From Ptiloglossa arizonensis (Eukaryota > Arthropoda > Insecta > Hymenoptera > Colletidae): 64,000 nt of DNA. Under the pieces are notes generated by a model that had not been told where the DNA came from, made no database searches, and saw only the letters and a program-made list of their open reading frames with translations. Where the stretch lies: positions 744,001 to 808,000 of the forward strand of contig NC_135050.1 of NCBI RefSeq assembly GCF_051014685.1. Direction: 5' to 3'. Positions 31,301 to 46,030 of this stretch are shown here, one piece after another; the stretch's first letter is position 1, and each line of letters opens with the position of its first letter. A program made the translations under genes and the position numbers.

Positions 31301-34300
31301 TATAACGTATAACGTATAACGTATAACGTATAACGTATAACGTATAACGTATAACGTATAACGTATAACGTATAACGTATAACTTATAACTTATAACGTA
31401 TAACGTATAACGTTTATCGTATAACGTACAACATATAACGAATAACGTATAACGTATAACGTATAACGTATAACGTATAACGTATAACGTATAACGTATA
31501 ACGTATAACGTATAACGTATTACGTACAACGTTTAACGTGTAACGTGTAACGTATAACGTATAACGAATAACGTATAACGTATAACGTATAACGTATAAC
31601 GTATAACGTATAACGTATAACGTATAACGTATAACGTATAACGTATAACGTATAACGTATAACGTATAACGTATAACGTATAACGTATAACGTATAACTT
31701 ATAACTTATAACGTATAACGTATAACGTTTATCGTATAACGTACAACATATAACGTACAACGTATAACGTATAACGTATAACGTATAACGTATAACGTAT
31801 AACGTATAACGTATAACGTATAACGTATAACGTAAAATGTATAACGTATAACGTATAACGTATAACGTATTACGTACAACGTTTAACGTGTAACGTGTAA
31901 CGTATAACGTATAACGAATAACGTATAACGTATAACGTATAACGTATAACGTATAACGTATAACGTATAACGTATAACGTATAACGTATAACGTATAACG
32001 TATAACGTATAACGTATAACGTATAACGTATAACGTATAACGTATAACGTATAACGTATAACGTATAACGTATAACGTATAACGTATAACGTACAACGTA
32101 AAACGTATAACGTATAACGTATAACGTACAATGTACAACGTATAACGTATAACGTATACCGTATAACGTATAATGTATAACGTATAACGAATAACGTAAA
32201 ACGTATAACGTATAACGTATGACGTATAACGTATAACGTATAACGTATAACGAATAACGTTTAACGTAAAACGTATAACGTATAACGTATAACGTATAAC
32301 GTATAACGTATAACGTATAACGTATAACGTATAAGGTATAACGTATAACGTATAACGTATAACTTATAACTTATAACGTATAACGTATAACGTTTATCGT
32401 ATAACGTACAACATATAACGTACAACGTATAACGTATAACGTATAACGTATAACGTATAACGTATAACGTATAACGTATAACGTATAACGTATAACGTAA
32501 AATGTATAACGTATAACGTATAACGTATACCGTATAACGTATAATGTATAACGTATAACGAATTACGTATAACGTAAAACGTATAATGTATCACGTATGC
32601 CGTATAACGTATAACGTATAACGTATAACGTATAACGTATAACGTATAGCGTATAACGTATAACGTGTAACGTATAACGAATTACGTATAACGTATAACT
32701 TATAACTTATAACGTATAACGTATAACGTATAACGTATAACGTATATCGTATGACGTACAACGTATAACGTATAACGTATGCCGTATAACGTATAACGTT
32801 TATCGTATAACGTACAACATATAACGTACAACGTATAACGTATAACGTATAACGTATAACGTATAACGTATAACGTATAACGTATAACGTATAACGTATA
32901 ACGTAAAATGTATAACGTATAACGTATAACGTATAACGTATTACGTACAACGTTTAACGTGTAACGTGTAACGTATAACGTATAACGAATAACGTATAAC
33001 GTATAACGTATAACGTATAACGTATAACGTATAACGTATAACGTATAACGTATAACGTATACCGTATAACGTATAACGTATAACGTATAACGTATAACGT
33101 ATAACGTATAGCGTATAACGTATACCGTATAACGTATAACGTATAACGTATAACGTATAACGTATAACGTATAACGTATAACGTATAACGTAAAACGTAT
33201 AACGTATAACGTATAACGTAAAACGTATAACGTATAACGTATAACGTATAACTTATAACTTATAACGTATAACGTATAACGTATATCGTATGACGTACAA
33301 CGTATAACGTATAACGTATAACGTATAACGTAAAACGTATAACGCTTAACGTATAACGTATAACGTATAACGCATATCCTAGAACGTATATCGTATAACG
33401 TATAATGTATAACGCATAACGAATTACGTATAACGAAAAACGTATAATGTATAACGTATGCCGTATAACGTATAACGTATAACGTATAACGTATAGCGTA
33501 TAACGTATAAGGTATAACATATGACGAATAACGTATAACGTATAACGTATAACGTATAACGTATAACGAATAACGTATAACGTATATCGTATGACGTACA
33601 ACGTATAACGTATAACGTATAACGTATAACGTATAACGTATGACGTATAACGTATAACGTATAACGTATAACGAATAACGTATAACGTAAAACGTATAAC
33701 GTATACCGTACAACGTATAATGTATAACGTATAACGAATTACGTATAACGTAAAACGTATAATGTATCACGTATGCCGTATAACGTATAACGTATAGCGT
33801 ATAACGTATAACGTATAACGTATAGCGTATAACGTATAACGTGTAACGTATAACGAATTACGTATAACGTAAAACGTATAATGTGTCACGTATGCCGTAT
33901 AACGTATAACGTATAACGTATAACGTATAACGTATAGCGTATAACGTATAACGTGTAACGTATAACGTATAACGTATAACGTATAACGTATAACGTATAA
34001 CGCTTAACGTATAACGTATAACGTATGACGCATATCCTAGAACGTATATCGTATAACGTATAATGTATAACGCATAACGAATTACGTATAACGAAAAACG
34101 TATAATGTATAACGTATGCCGTATAACGTATAACGTATAACGTATAACGTATAGCGTATAACGTATAAGGTATAACATATGACGAATAACGTAAAACGTA
34201 TAACGTATAACGTGTAACGTATAACGTATAACGTATAACGTATAACGTATAACGTATAACGAATAACGTATAACGTATAAAGTATAACGTATAACGTATA

Positions 34301-37300
34301 ACGTATAACGTATAACGTAAAGCGTATAACGTATGACGTATAACGCATAACGTATAACGTATAACGTATAACGTATAACGTATAACGTATAACGTATAGC
34401 GTATAACGTATAAGGTATAACATATGACGAATAACGTATAACTTATAACGTATAACGTATAACGTGTAACGTATAACGTATAACGTATAAGGTATAACGT
34501 ATAACGTATAACGAATAACGTATAACGTATAACGTATAACGTATAACGTATAACGTATAACGTATAACGTAAAGCGTATAACGTATAACGTATAACGTAT
34601 AACGTATAACGTATAACGTATAACGTATAACGTATAACGTATAACGTATAACGTATAACGTATATCGTATAACGCTTAACGTATAACGTATAACGTATAA
34701 CGCATATCCTAGAACGTATATCGTATAACGTATAATGTATAACGTATAACGTATAACGTATAACGTAAAATGTATAACGTATAACGTATAACGTATAACG
34801 TATAACGTATAACGTATAACGTATAACGAATAACGTATAACGTATACCGTATAGCGTATAACGTATAACGTATAACGTATTACGTACAACGTTTAACGTG
34901 TAACGTGTAACGTATAACGTATAACGAATAACGTATAACGTATAACGTATAACGTATAACGTATAACGTATAACGTATAACGTATAACGTATAACGTATA
35001 ACGTATTACGTATAACGTATAACGTATAACGTATAACGTATAACGTATAACGTATAACGTATAACGTATAACGTATAACGTATAACGTACAACGTAAAAC
35101 GTATAACGTATAACGTATAACGTACAATGTACAACGTATAACGTACAACGTATACCGTATAACGTATAATGTATAACGTATAACGAATAACGTAAAACGT
35201 ATAACGTATAACGTATGACGTATAACGTATAACGTATAACGTATAACGAATAACGTTTAACGTAAAACGTACAACGTATAACGTATAACGTATAACGTAT
35301 AACGTATAACGTATAACGTATAACGTATAACGTATAACGTATAACGTATAACGTATAACTTATAACTTATAACGTATAACGTATAACGTTTATCGTATAA
35401 CGTACAACATATAACGTACAACGTATAACGTATAACGTATAACGTATAACGTATAACGTATAACGTATAACGTATAACGTATAACGTATAACGTAAAATG
35501 TATAACGTATAACGTATAACGTATACCGTATAACGTATAATGTATAACGTATAACGAATTACGTATAACGTAAAACGTATAATGTACCACGTATGCCGTA
35601 TAACGTATAACGTATAACGTATAACGTATAACGTATAACGTATAGCGTATAACGTATAACGTGTAACGTATAACGAATTACGTATAACGTATAACTTATA
35701 ACTTATAACGTATAACGTATAACGTATAACGTATAACGTATATCGTATGACGTACAACGTATAACGTATAACGTATGCCGTATAACGTATAACGTATAAC
35801 GTATAACGTATAACGTATAACGTATAACGTATAACGTATAACGTATAACGTATAACGTATAACGTATAACGTATAACGTATAACGTATAACGTATAACGT
35901 ATAACGTATAACGTATAACGTATAGCGAATAACGTATACCGTATAACGTATAATGTATAACGCATAACGAATAACGTAAAACGTATAACGTATAATGTAT
36001 AACGTATAACGTATAACGTATAACGTATGACTTATAACTTATAACGTATAACGTATAACGTTTATCGTATAACGTACAACGTATAACGTACAACGTATAA
36101 CGTATAACGTATAACGTATAACGTATAACGTATAACGTATAACGTATAACGTATAACGTATAACGTATAACGTATAACGTATAACGTATAACGTATTACG
36201 TACAACGTATAACGTGTAACGTGTAACGTATAACGTATAACGTATACCGTATAACGTATAATGTATAACGTATAACGAATTACGTATAACGTAAAACGTA
36301 TAATGTATCACATATGCCGTATAACGTATAACGTATAACGTATAACGTATAACGTATAACGTATAGCGTATAACGTATAACGTGTAACGTATAACGTATA
36401 ACGTATAACGTATAACGTATAACGTACAACGTATAACGTATAACGTATAACGTATAACGTATAACGTATAACGTATAACGTATAACGTATAGCGTATAAC
36501 ATATAGCGTATAACGTATAACGTGTAACGTGTAACGTGTAACGTGTAACGTATAACGTATAACGTATAACGTATAACGTATAACGTATAACGTATAACGT
36601 ATAACGTATAACGTATAACGTATAACGTATAACGTATAACGTATAACGTATACCGAATAACGTATAACGTATAACGTATAACGTATAACGTATAACGTAT
36701 AGGGTATAACGTATACCGTATAACGTATAATGTATAACGTATAACGTATAACGTATAACGTATAACGAATAACGTATAACGTATACCGTATAACGTATAA
36801 CGTATAACGTAAAACGTATGACGTACAACGTATAACGTATAACGTATAACGTATAACGTATAGCGTATAACATATAGCGTATAACGTATAACGTATAACG
36901 TATAACGTATAACGTATAACGTAAACGTATAACGTATAACGTATAACGTATAACGTATAACGTATAACGTATAACGTATAACGTATAACGTATAACGCTT
37001 AACGTACAACGTATAACGTATAACGCATATCCTAGAACGTATATCGTATAACGTATAATGTATAACGCATAACGAATTACGTATAACGAAAAGCGTATAA
37101 TGTATAACGTATGCCGTATAACGTATAACGTATAACGTATAACGTATAGCGTATAACGTATAAGGTATAACATATGACGAATAACGTATAACGTATAGCG
37201 TATAACGTGTAACGTATAACGTATAACGTATAACGTATAACGTATAACGTATAACGAATAACGTATAACGTATAACGTATAACGTATAACGTATAACGTA

Positions 37301-37400
37301 TAACGTAAAGCGTATAACGTATGACGTATAACGCATAACGTATAACGTATAACGTATAACGTATAACGTATAACGTATAACGTATAACGTATAACGTATA
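28332..37400. repeat. Block D, second copy of block C with one sub-block
   Basis: Copies block C at offset 13,113 (28,332 to about 29,290), 13,708 (about 29,886 to the sub-block) and 9,917 (from within the sub-block to about 37,336). It contains one sub-block at 31,215-34,889, 3,675 bases or 525 heptamers, with markers 33,378, 34,036 and 34,708. It keeps A at 34,427 where C1 and C2 have T, and has C at 35,587 where C2 has T in TGTATCA. The right edge is blurred by an insertion at about 37,400. Confidence 0.87.
29290..29885. repeat. 595-bp insertion of array sequence in block D
   Basis: Relative to block C, the interval following the canonical run at 29,192 has about 595 extra bases (85 x 7). 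It carries CGTATAC, TGTATAA, CGCATAA and paired CTTATAA cassettes like those at 25,990-26,150 and 29,620. Block C goes directly from its canonical run at 16,079 to CGTATAG at about 16,181. The insertion is made of array modules, not of a foreign element. Edges are approximate because both flanks are canonical heptamers. Confidence 0.8.
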
Positions 37401-37946
37401 ACGTATAACGTATAACGTATAACTTATAACTTATAACGTATAACGTATAACGTTTATCGTATAACGTACAACATATAACGTACAACGTATAACGTATAAC
37501 GTATAACGTATAACGTATAACGTATAACGTATAACGTATAACGTATAACGTAAAACGTATAACGTATAACGTATAACGTATAACGTATAACGTACAACGT
37601 ATAGCGTATAACATATAGCGTATAACGTATAACGTGTAACGTGTAACGTGTAACGTGTAACGTATAACGTATAACGTATAACGTATAACGTATAACGTAT
37701 AACGTATAACGTATAACGTATAACGTATAACGTATAACGTATAACGTATAACGTATAACGTATAACGTATAACGTATAACGTATACCGTATAACGTATAA
37801 CGTATAACGTATAACGTATAACGTATAACGTATAGCGTATAACGTATACCGTATAACGTATAACGTATAACGTATAACGTATAACGTATAACGAATAACG
37901 TATAACGAATAACGTATAACGTATACCGCATCACGTATAACGTATA
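37400..37946. repeat. 546-bp insertion near the right end of block D
   Basis: The block C to D offset changes from 9,917 to 10,463 here, a gain of 546 bases (78 x 7); for example CGTATGA at 27,492 corresponds to 37,955. The inserted stretch holds paired CTTATAA, CGTTTAT, CATATAG and a run of four CGTGTAA units. It is built from known modules of the same array. Confidence 0.78.
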
Positions 37947-40749
37947 ACGTAAAACGTATGACGTACAACGTATAACGTATAACGTATAACGTATAACGTA
38001 TAGCGTATAACATATAGCGTATAACGTATAACGTATAACGTATAACGTATAGCGTATAACGTAAACGTATAACGTATAACGTATAACGTATAACGTATAA
38101 CGTATAACGTATAACGTATAACGAATAACGTAAAACGTATAACGTATAACGTATGACGTATAACGTATAACGTATGACGTATAACGAATAACGTATAACG
38201 TAAAACGTATAACGTATAACGTATAACGTATAACGTATAACGTATAACGCTTAACGTATAAGGTATAACATATGACGAATAACGTATAACGTATAACGTA
38301 TAACGTGTAACGTATAACGTATAACGTATAACGTATAACGTATAACGTATAACGTATAACGAATAACGTATAACGTATAACGTATAACGTATAACGTATA
38401 ACGTATAACGTAAAGCGTATAACGTATGACGTATAACGCATTACGTATAACGTATAACGTATAACGTATAACGTATAACGTATAACGTATAACGTATAAC
38501 GTATAACGTATAACGTATAACGTATAACGTATAACGTATAACTTATAACTTATAACGTATAACGTATAACGTTTATCGTATAACGTACAACATATAACGT
38601 ACAACGTATAACGTATAACGTATAACGTATAACGTATACCGTATAACGTATAACGTATAACGTATAACGTATAACGTATAACGTATAGCGTATAACATAT
38701 AGCGTATAACGTATAACGTGTAACGTGTAACGTGTAACGTGTAACGTATAACGTATAACGTATAACGTATAACGTATAACGTATAACGTATAACGTATAA
38801 CGTATAACGTATAACGTATAACGTATAACGTATAACGTATAACGTATACCGTATAACGTATAACGTATAACGTATAACGTATAACGTATAACGTATAGCG
38901 TATAACGTATACCGTATAACGTATAACGTATAACGTATAACGTATAACGTATAACGTATAACGTATAACGTATAACGTAAAACGTATAACGTATAACGTA
39001 TAACGTATACCGTATAACGTATAACGTATAACGTATAACGTATAACGTATAACGTATAGCGTATAACGTATACCGTATAACGTATAACGTATAACGTATA
39101 ACGTATAACGTATAACGTATAACGTATAACGTATAACGTATAACGAATAACGTATAACGTATACCGCAACACGTATAACGTATAACGTAAAACGTATGAC
39201 GTACAACGTATAACGTATAACGTATAACGTATAACGTATAACGTATAGCGTATAACATATAGCGTATAACGTATAACGTATAACGTATAACGTATAACGT
39301 ATAACGTAAACGTATAACGTATAACGTATAACGTATAACGTATAACGTATAACGTATAACGTATAACGAATAACGAAAAACGTATAATGTATAACGTATG
39401 CCGTATAACGTATAACGTATAACGTATAACGTATAACGTATAACGTATAACGTATAACGTATAGCGTATAACATATAGCGTATAACGTATAACGTATAAC
39501 GTATAACGTATAACGTATAACGTAAACGTATAACGTATAACGTATAACGTATAACGTATAACGTATAACGTATAACGTATAACGTATAACGTATAACGCT
39601 TAACGTATAACGTATAACGTATAACGCATATCCTAGAACGTATATCGTATAACGTATAATGTAAAACGCATAACGAATTACGTATAACGAAAAACGTATA
39701 ATGTATAACGTATGCCGTATAACGTATAACGTATAACGTATAACGTATAGCGTATAACGTATAAGGTATAACATATGACGAATAACGTATAACGTATAAC
39801 GTATAACGTGTAACGTATAACGTATAACGTATAACGTATAACGTATAACGTATAACGAATAACGTATAACGTATAACGTATAACGTATAACGTATAACGT
39901 ATAACGTATAACGTAAAGCGTATAACGTATGACGTATAACGTATAACGAATAACGTAAAACGTATAACGTATAACGTATGACGTATAACGTATAACGTAT
40001 AACGTATAACGAATAACGTATAACGTAAAACGTATAACGTATAACGTATAACGTATAACGTATAACGTATAACGTATAACGTATAACGAATAACGTATAA
40101 CGTATACCGTATAACGTATAATGTATAACGTAGAACGAATTACGTATAACGTAAAACGTATAATGTATCACGTACGCCGTATAACGTATAACGTATAACG
40201 TATAACGTATAACGTATAACGTATAGCGTTTAACGTATAACGTGTAACGTATAACGAATTACGTATAACGTAAAACGTATAATGTGTCACGTATGCCGTA
40301 TAACGTATAACGTATAACGTATAACGTATAACGTATAGCGTATAACGTATAACGTGTAACGTATAACGTATAACGTATAACGTATAACGTATAACGTATA
40401 ACGCTTAACGTATAACGTATAACGTATAACGCATATCCTAGAACGTATATCGTATAACGTATAATGTATAACGCATAACGAATTACGTATAACGAAAAAC
40501 GTATAATGTATAACGTATGCCGTATAACGTATAACGTATAACGTATAACGTATAGCGTATAACGTATAAGGTATAACATATGACGAATAACGTATAACGT
40601 ATAACGTATAACGTATAACGTATAACGTATAACGTATAACGAATAACGTATAACGTATATCGTATGACGTACAACGTATAACGTATAACGTATAACGTAT
40701 AACGTATAACGTATAACGTATAACGTATAACGTATAACGTATAACGTAA
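37947..40749. repeat. Mosaic region rich in CATATAG and 6-base units
   Basis: Heptamer array with three CGTAAA 6-base units (38,060; 39,305; 39,521), each exactly 49 bases after a CATATAG unit. CCTAGAA markers lie at 39,632 and 40,437. Two related unusual motifs occur, CGCATCA near 37,927 and CGCAACA near 39,167. Right of 39,600 the first-domain cassettes return. No gene or unique sequence. Confidence 0.82.
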
Positions 40750-42480
40750 AACGTATAACGTATAACGTATAACGTATAACTTATAACTTATAACGTATAA
40801 CGTATAACGTATATCGTATGACGTACAACGTATAACGTATAACGTATAACGTATAACGTAAAACGTATAACGCTTAACGTATAACGTATAACGTATAACG
40901 CATATCCTAGAACGTATATCGTATAACGTATAATGTATAACGCATAACGAATTACGTATAACGAAAAACGTATAATGTATAACGTATGCCGTATAACGTA
41001 TAACGTATAACGTATAACGTATAGCGTATAACGTATAAGGTATAACATATGACGAATAACGTATAACGTATAACGTATAACGTATAACGTATAACGAATA
41101 ACGTATAACGTATATCGTATGACGTACAACGTATAACGTATAACGTATAACGTATAACGTATAACGTATGACGTATAACGTATAACGTATAACGTATAAC
41201 GAATAACGTATAACGTAAAACGTATAACGTATACCGTACAACGTATAATGTATAACGTATAACGAATTACGTATAACGTAAAACGTATAATGTATCACGT
41301 ATGCCGTATAACGTATAACGCATAGCGTATAACGTATAACGTATAACGTATAGCGTATAACGTATAACGTGTAACGTATAACGAATTACGTATAACGTAA
41401 AACGTATAATGTGTCACGTATGCCGTATAACGTATAACGTATAACGTATAACGTATAACGTATAGCGTATAACGTATAACGTGTAACGTATAACGTATAA
41501 CGTATAACGTATAACGTATAACGTATAACGCTTAACGTATAACGTATAACGTATGACGCATATCCTAGAACGTATATCGTATAACGTATAATGTATAACG
41601 CATAACGAATTACGTATAACGAAATACGTATAATGTATAACGTATGCCGTATAACGTATAACGTATAACGTATAACGTATAGCGTATAACGTATAAGGTA
41701 TAACATATGACGAATAACGTAAAACGTATAACGTATAACGTGTAACGTATAACGTATAACGTATAACGTATAACGTATAACGTATAACGAATAACGTATA
41801 ACGTATAAAGTATAACGTATAACGTATAACGTATAACGTAAAGCGTATAACGTATGACGTATAACGCATAACGTATAACGTATAACGTATAACGTATAAC
41901 GTATAACGTATAACGTATAGCGTATAACGTATAAGGTATAACATATGACGAATAACGTATAACTTATAACGTATAACGTATAACGTGTAACGTATAACGT
42001 ATAACGTATAAGGTATAACGTATAACGTATAACGAATAACGTATAACGTATAACGTATAACGTATAACGTATAACGTATAACGTATAACGTAAAGCGTAT
42101 AACGTATAACGTATAACGTATAACGTATAACGTATAACGTATAACGTATAACGTATAACGTATAACGTATAACGTATAACGTATAACGCTTAACGTATAA
42201 CGTATAACGTATAACGCATATCCTAGAACGTATATCGTATAACGTATAATGTATAACGTATAACGTATAACGTATAACGTAAAATGTATAACGTATAACG
42301 TATAACGTATAACGTATAACGTATAACGTATAACGTATAACGAATAACGTATAACGTATACCGTATAGCGTATAACGTATAACGTATAACGTATTACGTA
42401 CAACGTTTAACGTGTAACGTGTAACGTATAACGTATAACGAATAACGTATAACGTATAACGTATAACGTATAACGTATAA
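40750..42480. repeat. Block E, partial copy of the 3.7-kb sub-block
   Basis: Matches about 33,222-34,966 of block D at offset 7,528, later 7,514 because 14 bases (two heptamers) are missing here. Markers CCTAGAA at 40,906, 41,564 and 42,222 correspond to 33,378, 34,036 and 34,708. It ends soon after CGTTTAACGTGTAACG near 42,400. It has CATATGA, the D-type state, at the site where C1 and C2 have CATATGT. Confidence 0.85.
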
Positions 42481-42994
42481 CGTATAACGAATAACGTATA
42501 ATGTATAACGTATAACGTATAACGTATAACGTATAACGTATAACGCTTAACGTATGACGTATAACGTATATCGCATATCCTAGAACGTATACCGTATAAC
42601 GTATAATGTATAACGTATAACGAATTACGTATAACGTAAAACGTATAATGTATCACGTATGCCGTATAACGTATAACGTATAACGTATAACGTATAACGT
42701 ATAACGTATAGCGTATAACGTATAACGTGTAACGTATAACGAATTACGTATAACGTAAAACGTATAATGTGTCACGTATGCCGTATAACGTATAACGAAT
42801 AACGTAAAACGTATAACGTATAATGTATAACGTATAACGTATAACGTATAACGTATAACGTATAACGTATAACGTATAACGTATAACGTATAACGTATAA
42901 CGTATTACGTACATCGTATAACGTGTAACGTGTAACGTATAACGTATAACGTATTCCGTATAACGTATAACGTATTACGTACAACGTATAACGT

Positions 42995-44785
42995 GTAACG
43001 TGTAACGTATAACGTATAACGTATTCCGTATAACGTATAATGTATAACGTATAACGAACTACGTGTAACGTAAAACGTATAATGTATCACGTATGCCGTA
43101 TAACGTATAACGTATAACGTATAACGTATAACGTATAACGTATAACGTATAGCGTATAACGTATAACGTGTAACGTATAACGTATAACGTATAACGTATA
43201 ACGTATAACGTATAACGTATAACGTATAACGTATAATGTACTTATAACGTATAACGTGTAACGTATAACGTATAGCGTATAACGTATACCGTATAACGTA
43301 TAATGTATAACGTATAACGCAAAACGTAGAACGTATAACGTATAATGTACTTATAACGTATAACGTATAACGTATAACGTATATCGTATAACGTATAACG
43401 TATAACGTATAACGTATAACGTATTACGTACATCGTATAACGTGTAACGTGTAACGTATAACGTATAACGTATTCCGTATAACGTATAACGTATTACGTA
43501 CAACGTATAACGTGTAACGTGTAACGTAAAACGTATAATGTATCACGTATGCCGTATAACGTATAACGTATAACGTATAACGTATAACGTATAACGTATA
43601 ACGTATAACGTATAACGTATAACGTATAACGTATAACGTATAACGTATAACGTATAACGTATAACGTATAACGTATAACGTATAACGTATAACGTATAAC
43701 GTATAACGTATAACGTATAACGTATAACGTATAACGTATAGCGTATAACGTATAACGTATAACGTATAACGTATAACGTATAACGTATAACGTATAACGT
43801 ATAACGTATAACGTATAGCGTATAACGTATTCCGTATAACGTATAATGTATAACGTATAACGAATTACGTGTAACGTAAAACGTATAATGTATCACGTAT
43901 GCCGTATAACGTATAACGTATAACGTATAGCGTATAACGTATAGCGTATAACGTATAACGTATAAAGTATAACGTATAACGTATACCGTATAACGTATAA
44001 TTTATAACGTATAACGAATTACGTATAACGTAAAACGTATAATGTATCACATATGCCGTATAACGTATAACGTATAACGTATAACGTATAACGTATAACG
44101 TATAACGTATAACGTAAAGCGTATAACGTATGACGTATAACGCATAACGTATAACGTATAACGTATAACGTATAACGTATAACGTATAACGTATAGCGTA
44201 TAACGTATTCCGTATAACGTATAATGTATAACGTATAACGAACTACGTGTAACGTAAAACGTATAATGTATCACGTATGCCGTATAACGTATAACGTATA
44301 ACGTATAACGTATAACGTATAACGTATAACGTATAGCGTATAACGTATAACGTGTAACGTATAACGTATAACGTATAACGTATAACGTATAACGTATAAC
44401 GTATAACGTATAACGTATAATGTACTTATAACGTATAACGTGTAACGTATAACGTATAGCGTATAACGTATACCGTATAACGTATAATGTATAACGTATA
44501 ACGCAAAACGTAGAACGTATAACGTATAATGTACTTATAACGTATAACGTATAACGTATAACGTATAACGTATAACGTATAACGTATAACGTATAACGTA
44601 TAACGTATTACGTACATCGTATAACGTGTAACGTGTAACGTATAACGTATAACGTATTCCGTATAACGTATAACGTATTACGTACAACGTATAACGTGTA
44701 ACGTGTAACGTAAAACGTATAATGTATCACGTATGCCGTATAACGTATAACGTATAACGTATAACGTATAACGTATAACGTATAG
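42995..44785. repeat. 1,184-bp tandem repeat with two 4-base units per copy
   Basis: Landmarks recur at an offset of 1,184: CGAACTACGTG near 43,055 and 44,239; TGTA followed by CTTATAA at 43,237 and 44,421; and again at 43,346 and 44,530. The offset is 169 x 7 + 1, explained by two 4-base units per copy (2 x 4 = 8, one more than 7). Similarity fades after about 43,600 and 44,785. Outer edges are approximate. Confidence 0.83.
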
Positions 44786-45437
44786 CGTATAACGTATAAC
44801 GTGTGACGTATAACGTATAACGTATAACGTATAACGTATAACGTATAACGTATAACGTATAACGTATAACGTATAACGTATAACGTATAACGTATAACGT
44901 ATAACGTATAACGTATAACGTATAACGTATAACGTATAACGTATAACGTATAACGTATAACGTATAACGTATAACGTATAACGTATAACGTATAGCGTAT
45001 AACGTATTCCGTATAACGTATAATGTATAACGTATAACGAATTACGTGTAACGTAAAACGTATAATGTATCACGTATGCCGTATAACGTATAACGTATAA
45101 CGTATAGCGTATAACGTATAGCGTATAACGTATAACGTATAACGTATAACGTATACCGTATAACGTATAATGTATAACGTATAACGAATTACGTATAACG
45201 TAAAACGTATAATGTATCACATATGCCGTATAACGTATAACGTATAACGTATAACGTATAACGTCTAACGTATAACGTATAGCGTATAACGTATAACGTG
45301 TAACGTATAACGTATAACGTATAACGTATAACGTATAACGTATAACGTATAACGTATAACGTATAACGTATAACGTATGACGTATAACGTATAACGTATA
45401 ACGTATAGCGTATAACGTATAGCGTATAACGTATAAC

Positions 45438-45535
45438 GTGTAACGTGTAACGTGTAACGTGTAACGTGTAACGTGTAACGTGTAACGTGTAACGTGTAAC
45501 GTGTAACGTGTAACGTGTAACGTGTAACGTGTAAC
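45438..45535. repeat. Homogeneous run of 14 GTGTAAC variant units
   Basis: Fourteen consecutive copies of the A-to-G variant (GTGTAAC, equal to CGTGTAA in the other register) fill 98 bases without interruption. Elsewhere this variant occurs singly, in pairs, threes or at most in runs of four (for example near 26,604, 58,433, 59,326 and 60,430). This is local expansion of one variant by slippage of the basic unit. Confidence 0.93.
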
Positions 45536-45709
45536 GTATAACGTATAACGTATAACGTATAACGTATAGCGTATAACGTATTCCGTATAACGTATAATGT
45601 ATAACGTATAACGAATTACGTGTAACGTAAAACGTATAATGTATCACGTATGCCGTATAACGTATAACGTATAACGTATAACGTATAACGTATAACGTAT
45701 AGCGTGTAA

Positions 45710-45912
45710 CGTATAACGTATAACGTATAACGTATAACGTATAACGTATAACGTATAACGTATAACGTATAACGTATAACGTATAACGTATAACGTATAA
45801 CGTATAACGTATAACGTATAACGTATAACGTATAACGTATAACGTATAACGTATAACGTATAACGTATAACGTATAACGTATAACGTATAACGTATAACG
45901 TATAACGTATAA
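45710..45912. repeat. Longest canonical run seen, 29 perfect CGTATAA units
   Basis: 203 bases of perfect canonical repeat, bounded by CGTGTAA on the left and CGTATAG on the right. Other long perfect runs lie near 1,898-2,050, 43,556-43,738, 44,816-44,990, 46,990-47,165 and 61,568-61,731. I counted these by eye; a slightly longer run elsewhere may have escaped me. Confidence 0.8.
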
Positions 45913-46030
45913 CGTATAGCGTATAACGTATAACGTATAACGTATAACGTATAACGTATAACGTATAACGTATAACGTATAACGTATAACGTATAGCGTA
46001 TAACGTATAGCGTATAACGTATAACGTATA

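Noticed and set aside
28332..37400. Transposon or foreign insertions as the cause of the 595- and 546-bp length differences
   Set aside because: The extra sequence is fully made of array heptamers in register, with no terminal repeats, target duplications or unique sequence.
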